From NCBI RefSeq assembly GCF_008107445.1, contig NZ_VSLD01000002.1, forward strand, positions 1 to 64,000: a stretch of DNA of 64,000 bases. The letters run 5' to 3'. The notes under the pieces are model-generated. The model made no database searches. It saw only the letters and a program-made list of their open reading frames with translations, and was not told the origin of the DNA. Within the stretch, counting starts at the first letter, position 1; every line of letters begins with the position of its first letter. This document shows, piece by piece, positions 28,111 through 36,535 of the stretch. The translations under genes were made by a program, and so were the position numbers. The stretch comes from Arthrobacter echini (GTDB lineage: Bacteria; Actinomycetota; Actinomycetes; Actinomycetales; Micrococcaceae).

Positions 28111-28842
28111 TTGGCACCTGGTGCAGAGAGCAAGACGACCGGTCGGAGTGTCCTGGTCACCGGTGGCAACCGCGGTATCGGACTTGCTATCGCAAAGTCA
28201 TTCGTAGCCAACGGCGACAAGGTTGCCATCACGTACCGGAAAGGTGAGATTCCCGCCGGAATGCTCGGAGTCCGGGCCGACGTCACCAGCGGGGAGCAGA
28301 TCGACGCCGCCTTCTCCCAGGTCGAGGCCGAGCACGGCCCGGTCGAGGTGCTCGTGGCGAACGCCGGAATCACTCGCGACACATTGCTCCTGCGCATGAG
28401 CGAGGACGACTTCACCGACGTCGTCGACACCAATCTCTCGGGGGCCTTCCGGGTGGTCAAGCGTGCCTCACGCGGCATGATCCGCCTCAAGCGAGGACGC
28501 ATCATCCTCATCTCGAGCGTCACCGGTCTCTACGGCGCTCCCGGCCAGATCAACTATTCGGCCTCCAAGGCCGGACTCGTGGGCATGGCCCGGTCCATCA
28601 CGCGCGAGCTTGGGTCCCGCGGGATCACCGCCAATGTGGTCGCTCCCGGCTTCATCGACACCGATATGACGGCCGAACTGCCCGACGCCACGCGGACGAG
28701 CTATCTCGCCACCATTCCCGCAGGCCGCTTCGCCTCGCCCGAGGAGGTGGCCGGCGTCGTGACCTGGCTCGCGGGGGACTCGGCGGGCTACATCTCCGGC
28801 GCCGTCATCCCCGTCGACGGCGGTCTGGGCATGGGCCACTGA
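28111..28842 (+). CDS. fabG: 3-oxoacyl-ACP reductase (FabG/MabA type)
   Basis: 243 residues. Classical short-chain dehydrogenase: cofactor motif VTGGNRGIG near residue 17, NAG in VANAGITRD, catalytic Ser in ISSVTG, Tyr and Lys in INYSASKAG, and the C-terminal GAVIPVDGGLGMGH. Reduces 3-oxoacyl-ACP with NADPH in fatty-acid elongation. TTG start at 28111 with GAGGAG seven bases upstream. 65 bases before a second SDR gene; the pair recalls fabG1-inhA of mycobacteria. A 7-bp hairpin (28074-28091) lies in its leader. Confidence 0.92.
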   Translation: MAPGAESKTTGRSVLVTGGNRGIGLAIAKSFVANGDKVAITYRKGEIPAGMLGVRADVTSGEQIDAAFSQVEAEHGPVEVLVANAGITRDTLLLRMSEDDFTDVVDTNLSGAFRVVKRASRGMIRLKRGRIILISSVTGLYGAPGQINYSASKAGLVGMARSITRELGSRGITANVVAPGFIDTDMTAELPDATRTSYLATIPAGRFASPEEVAGVVTWLAGDSAGYISGAVIPVDGGLGMGH

Positions 28843-28907
28843 CCCCCCCGGACCCTTCGTCCCCGGCCGTCCCCGGCACAGCTTCCACCCCGACCAGAAG
28901 GAGCATC

Positions 28908-29657
28908 ATGGCCACCCTCGAGGGCACCACAGCAATAGTCACCGGATCCTCACGCGGCATCGGAGCCGACGTCGCGACGCAACTCGCGGCGCAGGGTGCC
29001 GCCGTCGTCGTCAACTACCGGCAGAAGGCGCCGCGCGCCACCAAGGTGGTCGCCGGCATCGAAGCCGCGGGCGGGCGGGCGGTCGCCGTGGGGGCCGACC
29101 TGACCGCCCCCGACGGTCCTGCGGCGCTCGTCGACGCCGCCGTGACCTCGTTCGGCGGGCTGGACCTGCTGGTGCTCAACGCCTCCGGAGGCATGGAGTC
29201 CACGATGGGGGAGGACTACGCCCTGCGGCTCAATCGCGATGCCCAGGTGGCCATGCTGACCGCGGCCGTCGAGGTGATGCCGCCGGGCTCGCGCGTGGTG
29301 TTCATCACGAGCCACCAGGCGCACTTCGTGGAGAAGGTCGAGACCATGGAGGCCTACGAGCCGGTGGCCCGCAGCAAGCGGGCCGGTGAGGACGCCCTGC
29401 GGGCCATGATCCCGGAGTTGGAGGCGAAGGGGATCTCGTTCGTGGTCGTCTCCGGGGACATGATCGAGGGAACGGTCACGGCCACCCTGCTGGACCGCGC
29501 CACGCCCGGTGCCATCGAGGCGCGGCGGCAGGAGGCCGGGCGACTCTACTCCGTGGCCGAATTCGCCACCGAGATCGTCAGGATGGCCACGAGCGAGGTA
29601 CCCACCGGGCACACCGAGTACGTGGGCGGCGCCGAGGATTTCCTGGCCAAGAGCTGA
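28908..29657 (+). CDS. SDR family oxidoreductase with Tyr-x6-Lys site (FabL-like?)
   Basis: 249 residues. The cofactor motif TGSSRGIG starts at T12. In a normal SDR the catalytic pair is Tyr-x3-Lys; here the residue four before K157 is Val and the only nearby Tyr is Y150 (YEPVARSK), giving Tyr-x6-Lys. That spacing is known from enoyl-ACP reductases (FabI, InhA, and FabL, which also keeps TGSSRG). With fabG directly upstream, a role as enoyl reductase is attractive but unproven; a divergent SDR of other function is possible. AAGGAG precedes the ATG. Ends 19 bases before the converging serB. Confidence 0.85.
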   Translation: MATLEGTTAIVTGSSRGIGADVATQLAAQGAAVVVNYRQKAPRATKVVAGIEAAGGRAVAVGADLTAPDGPAALVDAAVTSFGGLDLLVLNASGGMESTMGEDYALRLNRDAQVAMLTAAVEVMPPGSRVVFITSHQAHFVEKVETMEAYEPVARSKRAGEDALRAMIPELEAKGISFVVVSGDMIEGTVTATLLDRATPGAIEARRQEAGRLYSVAEFATEIVRMATSEVPTGHTEYVGGAEDFLAKS

Positions 29658-29676
29658 CCCGCCCCCGGCAGTCGGG

Positions 29677-30558
29677 CTAGACGTCCGACAGGTGCCGGAC
29701 CACGTCGAGGTCCGGCAGATCGAGGGCCGCCCCCGCCGCGGCACGCACGGCGGGTTTGGCGTTGAACGCGACGCCGAGACCGGCGGCGGCCAGCATGTCG
29801 AGGTCGTTGGCGCCGTCGCCCACCGCGACCGTCGCGGCCAGGGGGACGGCTGCGCGTGCGGCGGACTCCCGCAGCACCCGCTCCTTCGTGCGGCGGTCGA
29901 CGACGGCGCCCGAGACGCGGCCGGTCAGGCGGCCGTCCGCGATCTCGAGCTCGTTCGCCACCGCGAAGGTGAGGCGGAGTCGTGCCGCCAGAGGATCCAG
30001 CACCTGGGAGAAGCCGCCGGAGACGACACCCACGGGGTGCCCCGCGCGGTGGTAGGCGCTGACGAGCCGTTCGGCGCCGACGCTGAGCTCGATCCGGTCG
30101 ACGACGTCGTCGATGACCGAGACCGGGAGTCCCCGCAGGGCGAGGACCCGCTGGTGCAGCGACTGCGCGAAGTCGAGCTCGCCGCGCATGGCGGCATCGG
30201 TCACTGCGGCCACCTCCGCCTCCCGGCCCGCGTGGGCCGCGAGCAGTTCGATGACCTCCTGCCTGATGAGGGTCGAATCGACGTCCAGGATGAGCAGCTT
30301 CGGTCCGGGCAGGTACACGGGTGCCGGGACGACGGCGGCACCGGCGCCCGTCGTCGGGCTCCAGGTGCGCAGGGCCACCCGGATCCTCGACGTCGGAGCG
30401 GAGGGTACGAGCTCCAGGGTGAGGACCTCGAACCTCGGCGTCCGCGCCCCTGCTTCGTCGACCACCCGTCCGAGCTCGCGCAGGACCGCGAGCAGGGAGG
30501 TGCGGTGACCGTCGTCGAGCCGTTCGGCATAGGCCACCACCCGGAGGTTCTGCGTCAT
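29677..30558 (-). CDS. serB: Phosphoserine phosphatase
   Basis: 293 residues from ATG at 30558 (AGGAA seven bases upstream). Dephosphorylates phosphoserine, the last step of serine synthesis. The HAD core is clear: LLILDVDSTLIRQEVIE near residue 90 with both catalytic Asp, VGVVSGGFSQVL with the second motif Ser, and VAVGDGANDLDML. The N-terminal 80 residues form a regulatory, ACT-like part. An in-frame start at 30591 would add eleven residues without better support. Single gene on the minus strand, divergent from the next ABC ATPase. Confidence 0.95.
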   Translation of the reverse strand: MTQNLRVVAYAERLDDGHRTSLLAVLRELGRVVDEAGARTPRFEVLTLELVPSAPTSRIRVALRTWSPTTGAGAAVVPAPVYLPGPKLLILDVDSTLIRQEVIELLAAHAGREAEVAAVTDAAMRGELDFAQSLHQRVLALRGLPVSVIDDVVDRIELSVGAERLVSAYHRAGHPVGVVSGGFSQVLDPLAARLRLTFAVANELEIADGRLTGRVSGAVVDRRTKERVLRESAARAAVPLAATVAVGDGANDLDMLAAAGLGVAFNAKPAVRAAAGAALDLPDLDVVRHLSDV

Positions 30559-30654
30559 GATGCGTTCCTGTTCCCGCCCTACCGGCGTCACGCGTCCGCG
30601 CCCGCGGCCTGCCCGGAGGGACCTCCGATGTCGCCACGGAGCTGCTCCTTAGCC

Positions 30655-30660
30655 TAGTGT
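30655..30660 (+). promoter_or_regulatory. Probable leaderless -10 box (TAGTGT)
   Basis: TAGTGT eight bases before the ATG at 30669, one base longer than usual spacing. No Shine-Dalgarno sequence. Confidence 0.45.
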
Positions 30661-30668
30661 CTAGGACC

Positions 30669-31454
30669 ATGAGTGACGTTCTGGAACTGGCAGGAGTGAG
30701 CCTGGTCAGGGGTGGCAAGACGCTGCTCGACGGCATCGACTGGCAGGTCGGCGAGGGGGAGCGGTGGGTGGTCATGGGCCCCAACGGAGCGGGCAAGACC
30801 ACCCTGCTGCAGCTCGCCGGAGCGCGCCTCCATCCCACCAGCGGCGTGGTCGGGATCCTCGACGAGGTGATGGGCGCCGTCGACGTCTTCGAGCTGCGCC
30901 CCCGTATCGGGCTCGCCTCGGCTGCCCTCGCCGCGCAGGTGCCGGAGCAGGAGACCGTCCTGAATGTCGTCGTGACGGCCTCCTACGGTGTCACGGGCCG
31001 CTGGCGCGAGGAGTACGAACGCCTCGACGAGCGCCGCGCGTTCCGGTTGCTCGACGCCTGGGGGGTGTCACGCTTCATGAGCCGGCCCTTCGGCTCGCTG
31101 AGCGAGGGTGAGCGCAAGCGCGTGCAGATCGCCCGGGCGCTCATGGCCGACCCGGAGCTGCTGCTCCTGGACGAACCGGCCGCCGGTCTCGATCTCGCCG
31201 GACGGGAGGATCTCGTGCGCCGGTTGAGCGAGCTGGCCCGGGACGAGGACGCACCCGCCATGGTGCTCGTCACGCACCACCTCGAGGAAGTCCCTCCCGG
31301 CTTCACGCACGCCATGCTGCTGCGCGACGGAGCGGTGGTCTCGTCCGGGGTCATCGGGGAGGTGCTGACCGAGGAGAATCTCGGTGCGGCGTTCGACGTC
31401 GAGCTCCGGGTCAGCGAGGAGAACGGCCGCTACAGCGCCGTCGCCCGGGCGTGA
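30669..31454 (+). CDS. ABC transporter ATP-binding protein
   Basis: 261 residues from ATG at 30669. Walker A GPNGAGKTTL near residue 37, signature LSEGERKRVQIARAL, Walker B LLLLDEPAAGLDL, switch His in LVTHHLEEVPPGFTH. No permease gene nearby, so it may serve an orphan transporter or another task; single-domain ATPases of this kind with ending VSEENGRYSA are common in actinobacteria. The GTG at 30657 would add four residues, but the TAGTGT box overlaps it, making 30669 more likely. 43 bases before the methyltransferase gene. Confidence 0.88.
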   Translation: MSDVLELAGVSLVRGGKTLLDGIDWQVGEGERWVVMGPNGAGKTTLLQLAGARLHPTSGVVGILDEVMGAVDVFELRPRIGLASAALAAQVPEQETVLNVVVTASYGVTGRWREEYERLDERRAFRLLDAWGVSRFMSRPFGSLSEGERKRVQIARALMADPELLLLDEPAAGLDLAGREDLVRRLSELARDEDAPAMVLVTHHLEEVPPGFTHAMLLRDGAVVSSGVIGEVLTEENLGAAFDVELRVSEENGRYSAVARA

Positions 31455-31470
31455 CCGGACGGACCGCGGG

Positions 31471-31488
31471 TCGTCCGGGTCGTCCGGG
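31471..31488 (+). repeat. Two tandem 9-bp copies (tcgtccggg)
   Basis: Exact copies at 31471-31479 and 31480-31488 between the ABC ATPase stop and the methyltransferase start. Probably chance or slippage. Confidence 0.5.
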
Positions 31489-31497
31489 TCACTCCTG

Positions 31498-32301
31498 ATG
31501 CCGATCGTCGAGATCGCCGCTGCCGACGACCCGCGGATCTCCGACTACCTGGGGCTCACGGATGTCCAGCTCCGGCTGCTGAAGGAACCAGTCGAGGGGC
31601 TCTACATCGCGGAGGGACCGAAGGTGCTGCGCCGGGCGATCGACGCCGGGCACGCCCCGCGATCGTTCCTGCTCACCCCTGCCTGGTTGCCGGGGCTCGG
31701 GGACGTGCTCGCACGATTCCCCGAGATCCCGGCCTTCATCGCCTCCGAGGCCACGCTGCAGGCGATCACGGGCTTCCATCTCCACCGCGGCGCGCTGGCT
31801 GCTCTGCACCGGCCGGAGCCCCTGGACCTGCCCGACGTGCTGGCCTCCGCCCGGCGCATCGCCGTGATCGAGGACATGATCGACCACACCAATCTCGGCG
31901 CGGTCTTCCGGTCCGCCGCCGCCCTCGGGATCGATGCCGTGCTGCTCAGCCCGCGCAGCGCCGATCCGCTCTACCGCCGCGCGGTCCGGGTGAGCATGGG
32001 GAGCGTGCTGCAGGTGCCCTGGCTCAGGCTGGGCACCTGGCCGGAGGATCTCGGTCGCCTCAGCGCTGCAGGATTCACCGTCGCCGCGCTCGGGCTGGGT
32101 GCCGATGCCACGCCGCTGGATGCGTTCGACGCCCGCGCGCACGAGCGCCTGGCCCTGCTGCTGGGGACGGAGGGCGACGGTCTGAGCGCCGGCGCCCTCG
32201 ACCGTGCCGACATCACGCTCACCATCCCCATGCACGCCGGGGTGGACTCCCTGAACGTGGCAGCCGCGGCCGCCGTCGCCTTCTGGCAGTGCCGTGCCTG
32301 A
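31498..32301 (+). CDS. SpoU/TrmH family RNA methyltransferase
   Basis: 267 residues from ATG at 31498. N-terminal substrate-binding domain (VEGLYIAEGPKVLRRAI) and a C-terminal SPOUT knot with VIEDMIDHTNLGAVFRSAAALG, LLLGTEGDGLS and IPMHAGVDSLNVAAAAAV, the three SpoU motifs. It 2-prime-O-methylates tRNA or rRNA with S-adenosylmethionine; which RNA cannot be told. The open frame to 31384 overlaps the ABC gene and is not used. No good ribosome site upstream, so translation may depend on the ABC message. Confidence 0.92.
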   Translation: MPIVEIAAADDPRISDYLGLTDVQLRLLKEPVEGLYIAEGPKVLRRAIDAGHAPRSFLLTPAWLPGLGDVLARFPEIPAFIASEATLQAITGFHLHRGALAALHRPEPLDLPDVLASARRIAVIEDMIDHTNLGAVFRSAAALGIDAVLLSPRSADPLYRRAVRVSMGSVLQVPWLRLGTWPEDLGRLSAAGFTVAALGLGADATPLDAFDARAHERLALLLGTEGDGLSAGALDRADITLTIPMHAGVDSLNVAAAAAVAFWQCRA

Positions 32302-32335
32302 CCGCGCCCTTCTCGCGGTGGACCCCCTGCTGCGC

Positions 32336-32341
32336 TAGTAT
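32336..32341 (+). promoter_or_regulatory. Possible -10 box of rpmE2 (TAGTAT)
   Basis: TAGTAT 75 bases before the rpmE2 start, in an otherwise empty gap. The -35 region is not recognisable. Confidence 0.35.
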
Positions 32342-32416
32342 GGACAGCTGGCCCCGTTGCCACTCTTTCCACCACCCGTGCCTGGCAAAATCCAGGCAAC
32401 CAGAGAAGGTAGTCCC

Positions 32417-32674
32417 GTGAAGTCTGACACTCACCCCAAGTACCAGTCGATCGTGTTCCGCGACCTGGCCTCCGACAAGGCGTTCCTGACCAGGTCGACT
32501 GCCGGATCGTCCAAGACCATCGAGTGGGAGGACGGCAACACGTACCCGCTCATCGAGGTCGAGATCTCCTCGGAATCGCACCCGTTCTACACGGGCAAGC
32601 AGCGGATCATGGACTCCGCCGGTCGCGTGGAGCGCTTCAACGCCCGCTTCAAGAATTTCGGCGGCAAGAAGTAG
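32417..32674 (+). CDS. rpmE2: 50S ribosomal protein L31, type B
   Basis: 85 residues from GTG at 32417. [19 protein letters not shown] and [20 protein letters not shown] are L31 marks. There is no cysteine, so this is the zinc-free (type B, C-) form, which in many bacteria replaces the zinc form under zinc limitation through Zur. I see no clear Zur box upstream, and I cannot tell whether a zinc-type copy exists elsewhere. Followed by a good terminator, so it is transcribed alone. Confidence 0.96.
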   Translation: MKSDTHPKYQSIVFRDLASDKAFLTRSTAGSSKTIEWEDGNTYPLIEVEISSESHPFYTGKQRIMDSAGRVERFNARFKNFGGKK

Positions 32675-32719
32675 CCCAGCATCACGCAGGACGCCGGGTG
32701 TCGAGCACCCCGACCGCAA

Positions 32720-32752
32720 GGAGAAGCCATACCCGCCCGGTGTGGCTTCTCC
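32720..32752 (+). terminator. Intrinsic terminator after rpmE2
   Basis: ggagaagcca at 32720-32729 pairs with 32743-32752, extended by two more pairs (one G-T) around a 9-base loop, and is followed by cgttt. 46 bases after the rpmE2 stop. Confidence 0.8.
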
Positions 32753-32830
32753 CGTTTAACCGATCACCCAGCAGATCACCGTCATCGAGCACCGAGCACG
32801 GGTCCACCCCGTACCGAGGAGAGCAGCACC

Positions 32831-33907
32831 ATGGCCCACCCAGCGGACACCGAGCGACTGCACGGCGAGTACAAGACCCCGGGCGGGAAGCTCACCGCGG
32901 TCGACCTCTCGGTGGCGGACGGTCGCCTCAGCGGCGTGTCCGTGAACGGCGATTTCTTCCTCGAACCCGACGAGGCGCTGCTCGACATCAACGCGGCTCT
33001 CGAGGGGCTGCCTGCCGAGACGGGGCCGGGCGAACTCGCAGCGGCGATCACGGCAGCCCTGGACCCGTCGGTGGTGCTGTTCGGTTTCTCGCCGACCGCC
33101 ATCGCCACGGCAGTGCGCCGTGCCCTGGGCAAGGCATCCGGTTTCTCGGACCACCAGTGGGAGATCATTCCTCCCACACCGCTCCCGACGGCCATGCACG
33201 TCGCCATGGACGAGATCCTGTCCCGAGACGTCGGCGCCGGCCTGCGGAATCCGACACTGCGGTTCTGGGAGTGGGAATCGCCGTCGGTGGTGATCGGCAG
33301 TTTCCAGTCCGTCCGCAACGAGATCGATCCCGAGGGCGCCGAACTGCACGGAGTCACCGTGGTGCGCCGTATCAGCGGCGGTGGGGCGATGTTCATGGAG
33401 CACGGCAACGCGATCACCTACTCTCTCTACCTGCCGCAGTCGCTCGTGGACGGCCTCAGCTTCGCGGACTCCTACCCGTTCCTCGACGCGTGGGTCATGG
33501 AGGCACTGGGGGCTCTCGGCATCGAGGCCTGGTACCAGCCGTTGAACGACATCGCGACGAGCATGGGGAAGATCGGAGGGGCCGCGCAGAAGCGCCTCGC
33601 GGGCGGCGGGATGCTGCACCATGTGACCATGAGCTACGACATCGACGCCGACAAGATGCTCGAGGTGCTGCGGATCGGCAAGGAGAAGCTCTCCGACAAG
33701 GGCACCGGGAGCGCAAAGAAGCGGGTGGACCCGCTGCGCCGCCAGACGGGGATCTCGCGCGAGGAGATCATCGATGTCATGACGGCGACCTTCCGTCGAC
33801 GCTACGGCGCCGTCGACGCCACCCTGACCGCCGACGATCTCCGTCGCGCCGAGGAGCTCGTGGGGCAGAAGTTCGGCACGGAGGAGTGGCTCTACCGCGT
33901 CCCCTGA
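32831..33907 (+). CDS. lplA: Lipoate--protein ligase family protein, accessory domain first
   Basis: 358 residues. The catalytic BPL/LplA domain occupies about residues 120-340: RRISGGGAMFMEHGNAITYS and the lysine motif MGKIGGAAQKR (K247) mark lipoyl-AMP binding. The first 95 residues (HGEYKTPGGKLTAVDLSVADG...) match the small accessory domain that lies at the C-terminus of E. coli LplA, so the domain order is swapped. It may load lipoate or octanoate onto E2 subunits or GcvH. GAGGAG precedes the ATG. Its end overlaps the converging pepN by 16 bases. Confidence 0.88.
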   Translation: MAHPADTERLHGEYKTPGGKLTAVDLSVADGRLSGVSVNGDFFLEPDEALLDINAALEGLPAETGPGELAAAITAALDPSVVLFGFSPTAIATAVRRALGKASGFSDHQWEIIPPTPLPTAMHVAMDEILSRDVGAGLRNPTLRFWEWESPSVVIGSFQSVRNEIDPEGAELHGVTVVRRISGGGAMFMEHGNAITYSLYLPQSLVDGLSFADSYPFLDAWVMEALGALGIEAWYQPLNDIATSMGKIGGAAQKRLAGGGMLHHVTMSYDIDADKMLEVLRIGKEKLSDKGTGSAKKRVDPLRRQTGISREEIIDVMTATFRRRYGAVDATLTADDLRRAEELVGQKFGTEEWLYRVP

Positions 33908-36501
33908 GCCTGGGCTCGCAGTGAGCGCAGCAGGTGGTCGCGCTCCTCCACGATGATGCGGCGCAGGGCGGCCGGGGCGTCCGGATTCGCCGTCAGCCAG
34001 CCATCCGTGCGCACGACGACGGCGTGGTCCTCGGGGGTGGACGCCAGATCCTGCCGCCCCGGATAGAGACCCCGGACGATCCTGCTGGCCATCTCGATGC
34101 CGCGCGTCGCCCAGACAGTGCGGAGCACCTCGAAGTACGGCTCCTCGTACTGCACCCGGAGCTCGCGGGAACCGAGCACGAATCCCTCGATCGCCGCGCT
34201 GAGGAGCTCATTGGACAGCCGGTCGTTGTGCACGGTCTCGTCCCAGGTGGCCCTCTTGATGGTGGCGTCCGGAATCGCCGAGGAGGCGAGCGTGAAGCCG
34301 ACCTGCCCCGACGCCGTCCTGTCCGCCTCGCGCTCGGTCTCCAATTCGCCCGGGAGGATCCGCCCCTGGGCAGCGAGAGCCTGCAGGAACAACCAGCGCA
34401 GTTCCGCGTCGACGCGCAGTCCGGGGATCCGCTCGTCCCCGTCCAGGACCGCGCGGATCAGGTCCGCCGAGTTCCTGGCGCTGCGTGAGGTGAGGGCGAG
34501 CGCACGTGCCCAGACGAGTTGCAGATCGGAACCGGCGTGCGCCTCGTGCAGCCCGTCGCGGAGGCATGCCGCCAGCCGGTCGTGCAGTCCCGGACGCAGC
34601 GCTGCCGGTGCGAGCGTCTCGATCGCCGCACGGGCGTTGGCCAGCATGACCTGGAGGACACCCACATTCGTCTCGGCCGGGGCAGCGAGCAGCACCGCTC
34701 CGAGGTAGGAGGGGACCGGCAGGAGTGCATTCCTCGTGCTGGTCCAGAGGGCGCCGAGGCACGTTGCTCGCGCCAGCGGATCGCGCAGCCGGTGGATCGA
34801 GGTCAGGAGCGTCGAGAGTGAGCGTTCGTCGAAGGAAATGGCCGCGTAGGTCAGATCGTCGTCGTTGACCAGAAGCAGCTCCGGCTGGGTTGTGCCCGCG
34901 AGCGCAGGGACGGGTGTGCGTCCTCCCTCGACGGTCACGGACTCGGATGACGTGCGGACCAGCCAGCCGTCGTCGTCCACGTCGTACAGGCCCACCCTGA
35001 TGCGGTGCGGGCGCGGCTGCTGGCGACCGGTGACGGGATCCGGTGCGTCCTGCACGATGGTGACGTCCGTGAAGCGGCCGGCCTCGACCGTGACCTCCGC
35101 CTGCAGTGCAGGAACTCCAGAGGTCAGCAGCCAGGATCGTGACCAGGCGCCCAGGTCCTCCCCGGTGGCGTCGGCGAGGACGTCGAGGAGGTCGGCCAGC
35201 GTGGTGTTCCCGTACTCGTGCTTCCGGAAGTACGTCCGTGCAGCGTCGAAGAAGGCGTCCCGGCCCACGAAGGCCACGAGCTGCTTCAGCACGGAGGCGC
35301 CCTTGGCATAGGTGATCCCGTCGAAGTTCTGCTTCGCGGCCTCCAGGTCCGGGATGTCCGCGACGATCGGGTGTGTCGTCGGGAGCTGGTCCTGGACGTA
35401 GGCCCACGCCTTCCGGCGGTTCGCGAAGCTGACCCAGGAGGAACTCCACCGCGTCGCCTCCGCCACGGCCAGCGCGCCCATGTAGTCGGCGAAGGATTCC
35501 TTGAGCCACAGGTCGTCCCACCACGACATGGTCACCAGATCGCCGAACCACATGTGGGCCATCTCGTGCATGATCGTGTTCGCCCGGGCCTCCCGCTGCG
35601 CCTCGGTGGCGGCGGACTGGAAGACGTAGTCCTCCGTGAAGGTCACGAGACCGGGGTTCTCCATGGCCCCGAGGTTGTACTCCGGGACGAACGCCTGGTC
35701 GTACTTGCCGAACGGATAGGGGTAGTCGAAGAGATCGTGGAAGAGGTCGAGTCCGCGCCTGGTCGTGTCGAAGATCTCCGGTGCGTCCAGCGAGGGCGCG
35801 AGGGACCGCCTGCAGTAGAGGGCGAGCGGAATCTCGAGGCCCTCTCCGGCCGTGCCGGGCCTGCCCGTCCAGACATCGGTCTCGCGGTGGTAGGGGCCGG
35901 CGAGCACGGTGGTGATGTAGGTGGAGATGCGCCGGGTCGGGGCGAACGTCCAGCGCGAGACCGGTATGGGGAAGTGCTCGGACGCGACCACGTCCGCCTC
36001 GGCACCGTTGGAGGCGACCGTCCAGTCCGCGGGTGCGATGACGCTGAAGGAGAAGGAGGCCTTCAGATCGGGTTGCTCGAAGTCGGCGAAGACGCGCCGT
36101 GCGTCCGCGGGCTCGTACTGCGTGTAGAGATACGTCTCGCCGTCGGCCGGGTCCACGAAGCGATGGAGGCCCTCGCCGCTGGAGCTGTAGCGTGCGCGTC
36201 CGGTCACGGTCACGGTATTGTGCTCCGCCAGGTCGTGGAGCACCACCCGGGCGCCGTCGCTCGCGGCGGCGGGATCGAGTACCGTGCCGTTCAGTTCCAG
36301 CCCTACGACTTCGCCGATGAAGTCCAGGAAGGTGCTGCTGCCCGGCTCACGGCAGCCGAAGACAATCGTCGTGGTGCTCGGATAGGTGGTCTCCCCGGCC
36401 GAGCGGGCCCCTGAAAGGTCGAGTTCGACGGCGTAGCTCTCGGTCTCCAGCAGTGCCGAGCGTGCAGCGGCTTCGTCCCGGCCCAGGTTCTCGTTCTCCA
36501 T
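33892..36501 (-). CDS. pepN: Aminopeptidase N (M1 family)
   Basis: 869 residues from ATG at 36501. Zinc metallopeptidase that removes N-terminal residues. GAMENPG recognises the substrate N-terminus; the zinc site is H312-E313-x2-H316 with E335 nineteen residues on (HEMAHMWFGDL ... WLKESFADYMG). Length and the long C-terminal helical part (IQ ...ERMAP-like region) fit the actinobacterial PepN. A TTG at 36513 would add four residues. No ribosome site; TTGAAT six bases before the ATG might serve a leaderless start but is not a clean TANNNT. 34 bases after glgC on the same strand. Confidence 0.95.
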   Translation of the reverse strand: MENENLGRDEAAARSALLETESYAVELDLSGARSAGETTYPSTTTIVFGCREPGSSTFLDFIGEVVGLELNGTVLDPAAASDGARVVLHDLAEHNTVTVTGRARYSSSGEGLHRFVDPADGETYLYTQYEPADARRVFADFEQPDLKASFSFSVIAPADWTVASNGAEADVVASEHFPIPVSRWTFAPTRRISTYITTVLAGPYHRETDVWTGRPGTAGEGLEIPLALYCRRSLAPSLDAPEIFDTTRRGLDLFHDLFDYPYPFGKYDQAFVPEYNLGAMENPGLVTFTEDYVFQSAATEAQREARANTIMHEMAHMWFGDLVTMSWWDDLWLKESFADYMGALAVAEATRWSSSWVSFANRRKAWAYVQDQLPTTHPIVADIPDLEAAKQNFDGITYAKGASVLKQLVAFVGRDAFFDAARTYFRKHEYGNTTLADLLDVLADATGEDLGAWSRSWLLTSGVPALQAEVTVEAGRFTDVTIVQDAPDPVTGRQQPRPHRIRVGLYDVDDDGWLVRTSSESVTVEGGRTPVPALAGTTQPELLLVNDDDLTYAAISFDERSLSTLLTSIHRLRDPLARATCLGALWTSTRNALLPVPSYLGAVLLAAPAETNVGVLQVMLANARAAIETLAPAALRPGLHDRLAACLRDGLHEAHAGSDLQLVWARALALTSRSARNSADLIRAVLDGDERIPGLRVDAELRWLFLQALAAQGRILPGELETEREADRTASGQVGFTLASSAIPDATIKRATWDETVHNDRLSNELLSAAIEGFVLGSRELRVQYEEPYFEVLRTVWATRGIEMASRIVRGLYPGRQDLASTPEDHAVVVRTDGWLTANPDAPAALRRIIVEERDHLLRSLRAQAQGTR

Positions 36502-36535
36502 CCGGATATTCAACCACGCAGCACCGGCTGCGCAC

